64,000 bases of DNA from the NCBI GenBank assembly GCA_038239005.1, contig JBBSFE010000014.1, positions 1-64,000 of the forward strand. Direction: 5' to 3'. The notes below the pieces were generated by a model that was not told the origin of the DNA, did not search any database, and saw only the letters and a list, made by a program, of their open reading frames with translations. This document shows positions 44,912 through 53,627 of this stretch, one piece after another. Origin of the DNA: DASXHD01 sp038239005 (GTDB taxonomy: Bacteria; Myxococcota_A; Polyangia; Polyangiales; Polyangiaceae). Numbering within the stretch: the stretch's first letter is position 1; each line of letters begins with the position of its first letter. Position numbers and translations under genes: made by a program.

Positions 44912-46240
44912 ATGCGTCACACCAAACTCGTTGCGGGCGGGCTCATCACGTTCGCTCTTGCTTGCGCCACCAACCAAAGTTTCACCGATCCCTTCGCAGA
45001 CGAAAGCGTTCGTGCTCAGGGAACCATCGCCCTCGGCGCGAGCCATTCGCCCGGGTCGAGCGTCGTCACGCCGAGCGTTTCGGTTTCGTTCATGCCGGAC
45101 ACGACGGTCGGCACCGCTTCGTGTGGCCAAACGGCCGTGGGCACGTGCGTCGTCACGCAGGCGCCCGATTGCACGTCGACCTCGTGCAAAAACGGTGAGA
45201 CATGCGGCTTCGACAGCGGCTGCAACGTCGCGTGCATTCCGCTCTGCACGATGACGTGCGGCACGAATCAAAAGTGCGAATTCGATGGCAACGGCGACAT
45301 GGGTTGCCACGCCGTGCAGACATTCGATGCGGGCGCGATCGCGATCTCGGGCACGAACATGTCGATCGCCGTGTACCCGCCTTACGCGTGGAAGACGACC
45401 GATGAAGGCTCACCGTTCGCGCCGGGCGCGAGCTTGCGCGTCCAAGCGGCAGGTCCTGTGGGCGCCGGCTACGTCGCGTTCGATCAGACGTTCACGGCGA
45501 CCACGTTCCTTCAAGCGAATCCTCCGCTCGATCAGCTGAACCTCGACGACGTCTTCGGCGGCTCCGATCTCACGCTCGGCTGGCTGCCCGGAAACGATCG
45601 CGTCTACATCCTCGCAACCGGCGTGGGCGCCTCCGCGCGATGCCTCGCAGACGACACGACCGGCTCCTTCTCCGTTCCGCGCGCCGTCATCGATCAAGTG
45701 ATCGGCTCGACCGGCGTCCACGCGCTCGCGCTTTCGATCGAGCGAGCGCGCCTCGAACGAAACAAAGGCATGACCACGGTCGGCTCGCTCGATAACCAAA
45801 CGATTCAGCCGCACGCGTGGCTCGACCTTGTCACGACGTCGACCGAAAGCATCTCGCTTCAAGCGTGCAAATCCGGACAGACCTCGTGCGGCACCAAATG
45901 CGTCGACACCAACACCGACTCGAACAACTGCGGCTCGTGCGGGAGCTCGTGCAGCGGCAAGGCATGCTCGAGCGGCACCTGCCAGACATCGAGCGGCGGC
46001 TCATGCAGCTCGTGCGAAGCGACCGCGAACACCGGAACGTGCGCGTCGGAGTACTCGTCGTGCACGGGCTCGTGCAAAAGCCTCCTCACATGCGTGATGG
46101 CATGCGCCGGCGACACCACGTGTGAAAGCAACTGCTACAGCACATACTCCGCCGGAGCGTCGGCGTTCGACAGCTACTGGAGCTGCCTCTGCGGCACGGC
46201 CTGTAGCTCCGAGTGCTCCGCGCAGTGCAGCGGAAGCTGA
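44912..46240 (+). CDS. Cys-rich lipoprotein
   Basis: The 442-residue protein has a lipoprotein signal (FALAC, Cys18). The N-terminal quarter contains Cys-rich stretches (TCGFDSGCNVACIPLC), the middle (about 140-315) is a beta-rich domain (YVAFDQTFTATTFL and following) and the last 120 residues return to Cys-rich repeats with NCGSCGSSC. The repeats recall myxobacterial MopE-type surface repeats. Function is unknown; an extracellular structural or binding role is inferred. It lies 43 bases after the AddA gene and heads a small group of Cys-rich lipoproteins. Confidence 0.75.
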   Translation: MRHTKLVAGGLITFALACATNQSFTDPFADESVRAQGTIALGASHSPGSSVVTPSVSVSFMPDTTVGTASCGQTAVGTCVVTQAPDCTSTSCKNGETCGFDSGCNVACIPLCTMTCGTNQKCEFDGNGDMGCHAVQTFDAGAIAISGTNMSIAVYPPYAWKTTDEGSPFAPGASLRVQAAGPVGAGYVAFDQTFTATTFLQANPPLDQLNLDDVFGGSDLTLGWLPGNDRVYILATGVGASARCLADDTTGSFSVPRAVIDQVIGSTGVHALALSIERARLERNKGMTTVGSLDNQTIQPHAWLDLVTTSTESISLQACKSGQTSCGTKCVDTNTDSNNCGSCGSSCSGKACSSGTCQTSSGGSCSSCEATANTGTCASEYSSCTGSCKSLLTCVMACAGDTTCESNCYSTYSAGASAFDSYWSCLCGTACSSECSAQCSGS

Positions 46241-46244
46241 GGCT

Positions 46245-46268
46245 AGGAGCTGACCGATCGGTACTCCT
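46245..46268. promoter_or_regulatory. Imperfect dyad around the palindrome ACCGATCGGT
   Basis: AGGAG and CTCCT arms flank a perfect ten-base palindrome, ACCGATCGGT. The left spacer is three bases and the right spacer one, so symmetry is imperfect. It starts 5 bases after the stop of the Cys-rich gene and could be an operator or a weak terminator hairpin. No U-tract follows. Confidence 0.25.
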
Positions 46269-46306
46269 GAATTCGGCAACGAAACGATAAAGGAGAGCAT
46301 CAACGG

Positions 46307-47149
46307 TTGCGCACATCGACACCGCGGGATTCTCGTGTTGGCCTGGTGCGCGATGTGATGCATGCGCGGTCTGCACTTCTTTCACGGACGAGCTCGGGCA
46401 GTCGTCGTGTTGGCGCGCGCTCCGTTCTTTCGTTTTGGGTTGCGAGCATCCTTGCATGTAACGGGTCGGGCGCGGGTCAAGACGGCGCTGTCGGTGGTCT
46501 CGAACGCAGCGATGCGAGCGCACCGCCCGTAAGCGCAAAACCATGCGAGCATCGCGCTTACGCGTCTCCAATTTCGCCGTCCCACTGCTACAATGCTTCA
46601 CCACTCATCGGAGTCACACGGGGTCCAATACCCTCGCGAATTGCGGTGTATGGAGTGTTGAAGCTGGAGGACGGTGTTCGTCGAATCGGCGAAACGCCAG
46701 TAAGCTTCCGCTCCGATGATGCGGAGCCGTGCGATGGAAGAGTCTTGCTTGAGGCAACGGTGGCGTATCCGGGCTTGGCCGTTGACGGGCGTGCTGCGGA
46801 TGGTCCTCCGCGGCTGGTGGACGCTCGGCTGCTCGTGACCGAACCCGATGCGTATCAGTTTAAGGAGTGCGAACCGGTGCCGCTGGTTTCTTCCGCTGCC
46901 GCGGATGTGCTTCCAAATCCGGATGAGTGCGACGCCAGCGGTGCGAATGTGCTTTGGACGGTGATGCTATACTTTCTCCCGAGCGGCAAGGTGCGGTTCG
47001 TGGACATCGAAAGCCCCCAAGAGAAGAATGGGGTGACGACATGCGTCGAAAAGCACTTTCTCAAACTCTCGATCGAGCCCTTCTCTGGTAATCCGGTGGC
47101 GCGACCGAAGACCTTCATGTTTCCGGTCAAACCGAAGAAATCGCCATGA
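46307..47149 (+). CDS. Hypothetical lipoprotein with weaker GC bias
   Basis: The frame runs from a TTG at 46307, which has AAGGAGAG about 9 bases upstream, to a TGA overlapping the next gene. The 280-residue product has an unusually long lead before WVASILAC (Cys51); starts at GTG 46355 or ATG 46358 would give a shorter signal. The rest (with SFRSDDAEPCDGRV and VMLYFLPSGKVRFVDIES) has no recognised family. Codon choice is visibly less GC-biased than in the neighbours, which may indicate transfer. The stop overlaps the Cys-rich propeller gene. Confidence 0.6.
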   Translation: MRTSTPRDSRVGLVRDVMHARSALLSRTSSGSRRVGARSVLSFWVASILACNGSGAGQDGAVGGLERSDASAPPVSAKPCEHRAYASPISPSHCYNASPLIGVTRGPIPSRIAVYGVLKLEDGVRRIGETPVSFRSDDAEPCDGRVLLEATVAYPGLAVDGRAADGPPRLVDARLLVTEPDAYQFKECEPVPLVSSAAADVLPNPDECDASGANVLWTVMLYFLPSGKVRFVDIESPQEKNGVTTCVEKHFLKLSIEPFSGNPVARPKTFMFPVKPKKSP

Positions 47150-48819
47150 ACGGATGGCGCGCAAGGATTCTTGCGTTAGGCACGAGTTTTTCTCTCGGCG
47201 CGGCCTGCGGAGGCCAAGCCGTCACCGAGTGCACGCCAGACCAAGCCGTCTGTAACGCGTCCTGCACGGCGCTCTACAAAGATCCCGCGAATTGCGGGAC
47301 GTGCGGAAACGTCTGTCCACAAGGAACGGTCTGTTACGCGAGCGCGTGCGCGACGAGCTGCGGCGGAGGCACGACGCAGTGCGGACAGTCGTGCGTCGCG
47401 ACGAACGTCGACCGTGACAACTGCGGGGCCTGCTCGGAGGCGTGCGGCCCGGGCGAAGTTTGCATCGCGTCCACGTGCACGTCGAGCTGCGGCGGATCGC
47501 AGGCGCTCTGCGTCCTCGACGGCGGCGCGGCGTATTGCGCAAACACGCAGACGGACAATGCCAACTGCGGGGCCTGCGGAGTGAAGTGCGACGCGCTGCA
47601 CGCGTGCTCGAATGGGTCGTGCTCGACGACCTGTGCTGCCGATCAGGACTTCTGCGCCACGGGCGACGCCGGCGCGTATTGCGCTACGATCGAGACGGAC
47701 AACGCGAACTGCGGCAGCTGTGGCACCACGTGCGCCGCAGAGGAGACCTGCGTAGGTGGTGGGTGCGTCTCGGATTGCGCCACGAACCAGACGCGCTGCG
47801 TGGATGGGAGCTCGGCGTTTTGCACGGACGTCTCGACCGACGTGAACAACTGCGGGAGCTGCGGGAGCCCGTGCTCTAGCCACGCGTTCTGCGGCTCGAG
47901 CGCGTGCACGTGCGTTGCGGGTTACTCGATGTGCGGCGCTACATGCGTCGATCTGACGAGCGATGACTCCAATTGCGGGACTTGCGGGACGTCTTGCTCG
48001 GGCGCGTGCACGGGCGGGCGATGTGTCACGTCGCTTGCGTCGGTTTCCGGGTTCCTCACGCGGCTCGCCAGCGATGCGTCCAACCTCTATTGGGGCGCCA
48101 CAGGTGACGGCCTTTACCAAGTGTCAAAAGCCGGCGGCTCTCCAACAGTCATCATCAAAGACCCGAGCCCCCGCCAAGATGCCAAGATCGGTGTGGACGC
48201 GACGAACGTCTACTGGACCGTGGGAAACGACGTCGGATTTGCACCTATCGGTGGCGGCTCGAGAACGCTCGTACCTTTACCCTTTGCAACGATCGCTGAC
48301 GATGTCGTGGCCGATGGTACGAACGTCTATTTCGACGGCAACGGGATCGGATGGTTTCCTTCGGGCGGTGGATTGGTCACGATGCTATCGAGCGACGACG
48401 CGCACGTCATTGCCGCAATCGGCGGCACTGTGTTCTGGGCAAATGCGTACTACGAGCTCCACCGTATCGACGTTGACGGAACCAATGCGAAGACTCTCGC
48501 GACGATGACCTCCGTGATTGGGGATGTGACCTCCGACGGAACGAACGTGTACTTTGGCTCGGGCACGTCGATCTATTCCGTCGCTTCCAACGGCTCTTCG
48601 CTCCTCGTCCTCGTGTCTGGGCTGAGCTCCGTGCCAAGCAGCCTCGCGACGAACGGCGTGTCCGTTTACTTTTCCGACGGCTCGGACATCAAGGCCGTTC
48701 CCGTAGGCGGTGGCGCTGCCACCTCACTCATCAAGGAATCCGCTCTATCTCTCGCCGTCGACGGCTCGAGCCTTTACTGGCTCACCACGAGCGACGTCAT
48801 GAAGGTGACCCCGAAGTAA
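47146..48819 (+). CDS. Cys-rich repeat/beta-propeller lipoprotein
   Basis: The 557-residue protein has a lipoprotein signal (SLGAAC, Cys21). Residues about 28-290 contain repeated Cys modules (NCGTCG, NCGACS, NCGACG, NCGSCG), several with Asn-Cys-Gly. From about 300 onward, repeated blades DGTNVYFDG, DGTNVYFGS and GVSVYFSDG build a beta-propeller like DUF5050. Such proteins are common surface lipoproteins in myxobacteria; a binding role is inferred. ATG 47146 overlaps the preceding stop (ATGA). Confidence 0.82.
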   Translation: MNGWRARILALGTSFSLGAACGGQAVTECTPDQAVCNASCTALYKDPANCGTCGNVCPQGTVCYASACATSCGGGTTQCGQSCVATNVDRDNCGACSEACGPGEVCIASTCTSSCGGSQALCVLDGGAAYCANTQTDNANCGACGVKCDALHACSNGSCSTTCAADQDFCATGDAGAYCATIETDNANCGSCGTTCAAEETCVGGGCVSDCATNQTRCVDGSSAFCTDVSTDVNNCGSCGSPCSSHAFCGSSACTCVAGYSMCGATCVDLTSDDSNCGTCGTSCSGACTGGRCVTSLASVSGFLTRLASDASNLYWGATGDGLYQVSKAGGSPTVIIKDPSPRQDAKIGVDATNVYWTVGNDVGFAPIGGGSRTLVPLPFATIADDVVADGTNVYFDGNGIGWFPSGGGLVTMLSSDDAHVIAAIGGTVFWANAYYELHRIDVDGTNAKTLATMTSVIGDVTSDGTNVYFGSGTSIYSVASNGSSLLVLVSGLSSVPSSLATNGVSVYFSDGSDIKAVPVGGGAATSLIKESALSLAVDGSSLYWLTTSDVMKVTPK

Positions 48820-48895
48820 GAATCGAGGGCCAGGTTCTGCTTGAAAGAGGCGCTATGCGCATGCTCGCGCTGCCCACAAATCGAGCAAAAAACGG

Positions 48896-48982
48896 CGGAG
48901 GAGATGAGATTCGAACTCATGGAGGGCTTGCACCCTCGCCGGTTTTCAAAACCGGTGCCATAGACCACTCGGCCACTCCTCC
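48896..48982 (-). tRNA. tRNA-Ser (anticodon UGA)
   Basis: The minus strand folds into a complete type II tRNA of 87 bases with a GGAGGAG/CTCCTCC acceptor stem. The anticodon arm CCGGT-TTTGAAA-ACCGG has UGA at the anticodon position, so it reads UCA-type Ser codons. The long variable arm CGAGGGTGCAAGCCCTC fits tRNA-Ser. The T arm is ATGAG-TTCGAAT-CTCAT. The bases after the discriminator are CCG, so CCA is not fully encoded and is presumably added enzymatically. Confidence 0.97.
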
Positions 48983-49067
48983 CGGGATCCTTCCCAATAG
49001 CCGACGAACGAGGCCTCGGGTAGCGGACTTGCGCCAGGTTGCAAAGGGGGGTAGATCGTCGCTCCCC

Positions 49068-49328
49068 ATGGCCCGCGTCACCGTTGAAGATTGCCTCGAG
49101 CGCGAAGAGAACCGCTTCGCACTCGTTATCCTTGCTGCTCATCGCACCCGTCAGATCATGAAGGGCAGTGAACCGCTCGTTCACTCGAAGAACAAGCCGG
49201 CCGTCACTGCGCTTCGCGAGATTGCCGCGGGCCGCGTCCACTTCGACCGCACGAGCAACGAAGCCGTCCAAGACTGGATCGAGGTCCAGATCAAATTGGC
49301 CGCTGCCGCTGCCGCTGCTGCCGGTTGA
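49068..49328 (+). CDS. rpoZ: RNA polymerase omega subunit
   Basis: The 86-residue protein matches RpoZ: ARVTVEDCLEREENRFALVILAAHRTRQI, then AVTALREIAAGRV. Omega helps RNA polymerase assembly. The C-terminal end is a run of Ala and Gly. ATG 49068 begins exactly at the family start. The gene leads the small operon with a methyltransferase (TTGA overlap) and the YggS-type gene. Confidence 0.95.
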   Translation: MARVTVEDCLEREENRFALVILAAHRTRQIMKGSEPLVHSKNKPAVTALREIAAGRVHFDRTSNEAVQDWIEVQIKLAAAAAAAAG

Positions 49329-50116
49329 CGCGTAAAAAAACGGATCACGAGCTCAAGGTCGGCGCCCTCGCGCATTACGAGGACCCGGCGTACTACGCCC
49401 AAACGTACCGTCGTCGCGTCGACGATATTGCATACTACACGCATCTCGCGAAGGGCCATGGGCCCGTGCTCGAATACGGCATCGGCAACGGGCGCATCGC
49501 GATCCCGATGGCGCGCGCAGGCGTGGCCGTGGTCGGGATCGATCACGCACGGCGCATGCTGGCGGATCTCTCGCAGCGCTTGAAGGAAGAGCCCACCGAA
49601 GCTCGTGCACGCATCGACGCACGCTTCGGCGACATGCGACGCATGAAGCTTCGGCGCCGGTTTCCACTCGTCGTCGCGCCCTTCAACGTGATTCTCCATT
49701 TGTACGTGCGCCCCGATGTGGAGGCGTTTCTCGCGCGCGTGCGCGAGCACCTCGAGCCGCGCGGGCGGTTCGTGATGGACCTCTCCATGCCGATGCCGGA
49801 AGACCTCGCGCGCAATCCGAACAAAGCGCATCGCGCGCCGCCGTTTCGCCATCCGTCGGCGGGCGTCGTGAAGTACGGCGAGTACTTCGATTACGATCGC
49901 GCTCGGCAAATTCTCTTCGTCACGGGCGAGCTCACGCCACGGAACGGCCAGATGTTTGCCGTGCCGCTCGCGCACCGACAATTTTTCCCGCGCGAGTGGG
50001 AAGCGCTCCTTCACTACAACGGCTTCGCGGTCGACCACGTGTACGGCGACTTCGCCGGTAGCCCGCTCGAGTCGCATAGTGATGTGATGGTGTTTCACGC
50101 GAGAAAACGTTCGTGA
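49325..50116 (+). CDS. SAM-dependent methyltransferase
   Basis: The 263-residue protein begins at TTG overlapping the rpoZ stop. Class I methyltransferase motifs are present: VLEYGIGNGRIAIPMA (SAM-binding), a VVGIDHARRML acidic second strand and the PFNVILHLYV strand. The substrate cannot be inferred. It is in the rpoZ operon; the next gene starts at a GTG overlapping its stop. Confidence 0.88.
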   Translation: MTRKKTDHELKVGALAHYEDPAYYAQTYRRRVDDIAYYTHLAKGHGPVLEYGIGNGRIAIPMARAGVAVVGIDHARRMLADLSQRLKEEPTEARARIDARFGDMRRMKLRRRFPLVVAPFNVILHLYVRPDVEAFLARVREHLEPRGRFVMDLSMPMPEDLARNPNKAHRAPPFRHPSAGVVKYGEYFDYDRARQILFVTGELTPRNGQMFAVPLAHRQFFPREWEALLHYNGFAVDHVYGDFAGSPLESHSDVMVFHARKRS

Positions 50117-50796
50117 TCGCCGAGGCACTCGCAGCCGTGCGTGCTCGCATCGATGCTGCCGCGCGAGCTGCGGGGCGCGACGCCGGGTCCGTGAAGCTCG
50201 TCGCCGTGACGAAAACGAAACCGGCGAGCGCGATTCGCGAAGCGTACGCCGCGGGCCAGCGCGCGTTCGGCGAGAACTACGCGCAAGAGCTCGAGGAGAA
50301 AGCAGCGGCGCTCGTCGATTTGCGCGAGCTCGAGTGGCACTTCATCGGTCATGTGCAGAGCAACAAGGCGAAGCTCGTGGCGCGCGCGGCGCACGTCGTC
50401 CACACGGTGCACTCGATCGATCTCGCGACCGAGCTCGCGAAGCGCGCCGATGCCGCCGGGCGCGCGCCGATGCCTGTGCTCGTCGAAGTGAAGCTCTCGA
50501 CCGAGCCGAACAAACATGGCGTGATGCCGGTAGCGGTCGGCGAGCTGCTCGATGCAATCGAGCGCGACGCGCGCCTCCGATTGCGCGGGCTCATGACGGT
50601 TCCGCCGCTCGACGACGACGCCGCAGCCAAGCGCACGTTCGACGAGCTCGCCGCGCTACGCGCACGAAACGGCGGAATTTCGCGCCTTCCCGAGCTTTCG
50701 ATGGGCATGACGCACGATCTCGAAATCGCAATCGCAGCCGGCGCGACAATCGTGCGCGTGGGCACCGCAATCTTCGGCAACCGCGCTAACGCCTGA
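50113..50796 (+). CDS. YggS/YBL036C-family PLP homeostasis protein
   Basis: The 227-residue protein has the PLP-binding Lys34 in VAVTKTKP, the conserved HFIGHVQSNK and a C-terminal SMGMTHDLEIAI followed by VRVGTAIFGNR, all typical of YggS. It binds pyridoxal phosphate and keeps its level and some amino acids balanced. The start is GTG 50113 inside the methyltransferase stop. Its end overlaps the convergent TPR gene by 11 bases. Confidence 0.95.
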   Translation: MIAEALAAVRARIDAAARAAGRDAGSVKLVAVTKTKPASAIREAYAAGQRAFGENYAQELEEKAAALVDLRELEWHFIGHVQSNKAKLVARAAHVVHTVHSIDLATELAKRADAAGRAPMPVLVEVKLSTEPNKHGVMPVAVGELLDAIERDARLRLRGLMTVPPLDDDAAAKRTFDELAALRARNGGISRLPELSMGMTHDLEIAIAAGATIVRVGTAIFGNRANA

Positions 50797-52672
50797 AGAG
50801 CCTCTCGAAGAAACCGGTTGGCTTCTTCGGGGTGAGGCGTTCGAGCATCGCAAGCACGTGCGGGTCCTTCGGCGCGAGAGCGCGCGCGCGTTCGCCTGCG
50901 ACTACCGCTTCGTCGCGCGCGCCGGTGGCGAGGAGCGCGTCGGCGAGAACCGCGTGGCATCTCGCCTGCGATGGATCAAGAGCGACGGCGCGGCGAGCGT
51001 GCGTGACGGCGGCTTCGTTGTCCTTCGTGCCTAAAAGCAAGAACGTCATCTCGACGTGAACGAGCGGCGCGGTCGGTGCGCGCTCGTGCGCGCGATGCAT
51101 GTCGATGCGCGCGCGATCGAGTCGACCGAGGCGCCGCTCGGCCATCGCGGCCGCGAGATATGCGACCCAGCTATCGTGCTCGTCGCCGAGGCGTCGTGCG
51201 CGCATCGCGAGCGCTTCGAGCGCAACCGTATCCGCAAGGACCGTTTCGCTCACGGCGCGAATCGTCGCGTCGACTGCCGCCGCCGCGAGTGGCTCCTTCA
51301 CGTGCAGTCGAATGCGCGCGGCTTCGGCCGCGACGAGCGAGCCTTTCGCGTCGCGCTCGAGCGCATCGAGCTTCGAGAGCGCTGCGTCACGATCGCCCAT
51401 CTCCGCAATGGCGCGCGCCCCGAGCAAGATTGCAACGGCGTCCTTGGGCTCGCGCTGGTTGATCGCGCGGCACAGCGATTCGAGGCGCGACCCACGCGCA
51501 ACGCTCGCTGGCTCGGACTGAAGTGCGACTTGGATTGCACGCCGCAACATGTCGACGGGCGCACTCGCGCGCGTTGCGAGCGCGTGATCAACGACGGTCT
51601 GCGCGAGGCCGACATCCGCCTGCTCCACCGCGAGCGTCGCAAGGTTCGTGAACGCCGGGCCGTGCGCCGGGTGCGCCGTCAGGAGCTTTTGCCAAAGCGC
51701 ACGCGCACCGAGCGCATCGCCCGTCGCGATGAGCCAAGCTGCGCGCTCGTTCGCGACGTGCGGATCATCGCCGTCGATGGCGCTCGCCACATCGAGTGCT
51801 CGTTCCGCGCCCGCGAAATCACCTTTGACGCGTTTGGCCTCGGCGACGAGCGCGTGCGAAAACGCGCGCCCAGGTTCTTGCTCGATCGATCGCTCGGCGT
51901 GTGCGATGGCGTTGTCCGGCTGACCGAGGCGCAAACAAAGGGCAGCCGCCGACGCTTCGAGCGAGGCACTCTCTGCTGCGTCTTCGCTCGCGGCAGACAG
52001 CGTGCGAAGCGCGGCTTCCATCGCGCGCGTGCCTTGCGTGCTTCGCGCGAGCTCGAGGCCCATCGTCGCGAGGCGCTCGACCGGAAACGCAGCATCGCGC
52101 GCTTCGCTCACGGCTCGCCCGAGGTGAGCCAACGCCGCGAGCACACCATCGGGATCGGTTCCGCTGAGTGCGCGCACACGCCACGTCTCCGCGAGGAGAA
52201 CACTCTCGAGGACGTCCCACCCGAGCACGCCGAGCCCGCGAAGTGCGCTGACGTCTCCGCCGACGCGCGAACAAAGTGACTCGAGCGCGGTCACGATCGA
52301 TCGGCCCGCGCCCTCCGCGTCGAGAATGGCTTCGCACTTTGCGCGTGGCTCGCCCGTTTTCGCGTCGAACGCGAGCACCGTGAACGTGCCGCGGCCATCG
52401 CGTGGAGGCTCGAACGCGCCAGTGAGTATCACCGAGACGTGTGCGGGCGTGTCCTCTGCGCCGGGCATCGCGCGCCATTGCGCGCCCGTCACGAATGCTT
52501 CGACGATGCCCGTGACGCCGCCGTCGCTTCCGTGCGATCGAATTTGTGCGAGCGCGATGTCGCCGTCGTCGATGCGAGCGAACGAATGCACGAGCGACGC
52601 GAGCCCGAGGCCGAGCCCTTTTCCGCCGTCCGGTACGCCGAAAGGGATCACGAGAGCGCGCGGACGTTCCAC
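50786..52672 (-). CDS. TPR-repeat protein
   Basis: The 628-residue protein starts at GTG 52672. Residues 1-140 form an alpha/beta region of unknown fold (LVIPFGVPDGGKGLGLGLASLV). From about 180 onward there are many helix pairs with TPR character, for example ALRLG-type repeats near QPDNAIAHAERSIEQEP and DNEAAVTHARRAVALDPSQARCHAVLADALL. No signal or membrane segment is seen, so it is likely a cytoplasmic scaffold. It has no recognisable operon partner. Confidence 0.8.
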   Translation of the reverse strand: MERPRALVIPFGVPDGGKGLGLGLASLVHSFARIDDGDIALAQIRSHGSDGGVTGIVEAFVTGAQWRAMPGAEDTPAHVSVILTGAFEPPRDGRGTFTVLAFDAKTGEPRAKCEAILDAEGAGRSIVTALESLCSRVGGDVSALRGLGVLGWDVLESVLLAETWRVRALSGTDPDGVLAALAHLGRAVSEARDAAFPVERLATMGLELARSTQGTRAMEAALRTLSAASEDAAESASLEASAAALCLRLGQPDNAIAHAERSIEQEPGRAFSHALVAEAKRVKGDFAGAERALDVASAIDGDDPHVANERAAWLIATGDALGARALWQKLLTAHPAHGPAFTNLATLAVEQADVGLAQTVVDHALATRASAPVDMLRRAIQVALQSEPASVARGSRLESLCRAINQREPKDAVAILLGARAIAEMGDRDAALSKLDALERDAKGSLVAAEAARIRLHVKEPLAAAAVDATIRAVSETVLADTVALEALAMRARRLGDEHDSWVAYLAAAMAERRLGRLDRARIDMHRAHERAPTAPLVHVEMTFLLLGTKDNEAAVTHARRAVALDPSQARCHAVLADALLATGARDEAVVAGERARALAPKDPHVLAMLERLTPKKPTGFFERLFRR

Positions 52673-52694
52673 TTACTTCAAAGCCCCACGGACT

Positions 52695-53564
52695 CTAGCG
52701 CGTCCCGGCGCGTGCGTTGAACGTGATGCGTGCTTGCAGCTTGCCCTTGCCGCCTTCGGGCGGAAGAAGCTTCATCCGTTGCATCACCTCTGCGGCGCAC
52801 CCGAGCAGCTCTTGATCTCCGTGATACGGGTCGACGTTCGCTGACGTGACCGAGCCGTGCGCGTCGATCTTCATGTCGAATACGCCCCACGCTTCCACGT
52901 CTTTGCCTTCGTGGCGGGCGCGCGTCTCGCACTCGTGGAGCTCGGCCTTCATTCCCTCGAGAGCAACGTACGCTGCTGCCGTGTACGCGTCATTGTGTGA
53001 GGAGAGGCTGTCCGAGCCGCCGCGCGGTTGGAACACGACGGGAATGATGATGGTGTCTTTGCCAAGAGCGGGCGGATCGAAGCGCAACGCTTTGCCAACA
53101 TCACGCATGCACGCGACGACGTCGTGTTGGAGCTCGCACGCGCCGTACGACTCCGTCTTTTGCACGCGCCCGTTCGGCCCGACGCGCAGCACGATCGCAA
53201 CGTGACCGAACTGCGTTGGGTCGTGAACGAGCCCGCGGTGGTAGCAGCTGCGAAACGCACTGCGGGTGTCCTCGATGGCGCGTTCCGTGGGTGTGCGGCC
53301 GAGCTGCTCGGTCGACGCGACGGGTGGCGCGCCAGCGTCATCGGCGGGCGCCGTGGGGCTCCATTCCGGGACGGGCGGATACCATTCTTGACCGAGATCG
53401 CCCGGCGGCGGGCACGCGGAAAAACGATCGACCCAGTCGCCGTTTACTTCGTAGTCGGCGACTTCGATGCTCGAGGTGTGCACGCGCTCAGGCGTCGTCG
53501 GGTGAGACTCGGCGCCGCAAGCCGCGACGACGAAGAGTGCCGATGACCACACGAACAACCGCAT
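52695..53564 (-). CDS. Lipoprotein with AgmX-like C-terminal domain
   Basis: The 289-residue protein has a lipoprotein signal (LFVVAAC, Cys16). Residues about 85-190 contain FRSCYHRGLVHDP, then RVGPNGRVQKTES, and later ALRFDPP, the pattern of the AgmX/PglI C-terminal (TonB-like) domain found in gliding- and predation-related proteins. A second, similar unit follows (KAELHECETRAR, then KMKLLPPEG-like). ATG 53564 was chosen; ATG 53579 is also in frame. It lies 22 bases downstream of the TPR gene on the opposite reading side, and its start faces rarA. Confidence 0.78.
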   Translation of the reverse strand: MRLFVWSSALFVVAACGAESHPTTPERVHTSSIEVADYEVNGDWVDRFSACPPPGDLGQEWYPPVPEWSPTAPADDAGAPPVASTEQLGRTPTERAIEDTRSAFRSCYHRGLVHDPTQFGHVAIVLRVGPNGRVQKTESYGACELQHDVVACMRDVGKALRFDPPALGKDTIIIPVVFQPRGGSDSLSSHNDAYTAAAYVALEGMKAELHECETRARHEGKDVEAWGVFDMKIDAHGSVTSANVDPYHGDQELLGCAAEVMQRMKLLPPEGGKGKLQARITFNARAGTR

Positions 53565-53627
53565 GAGCGCCACAAGCATTACGGCGACGGAGCGGTTTTC
53601 GCCACAATAACGATTTATAGTGCGCGC

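Noticed and set aside
49009..49018. Palindrome CGAGGCCTCG upstream of tRNA-Ser and rpoZ
   Set aside because: A ten-base GC palindrome is expected by chance in DNA of this composition and has no second copy nearby.
48855..49067. N-terminal extension of rpoZ by 71 codons
   Set aside because: It translates the reverse of the tRNA-Ser gene, a known false pattern; RpoZ homologues start at the ATG at 49068.
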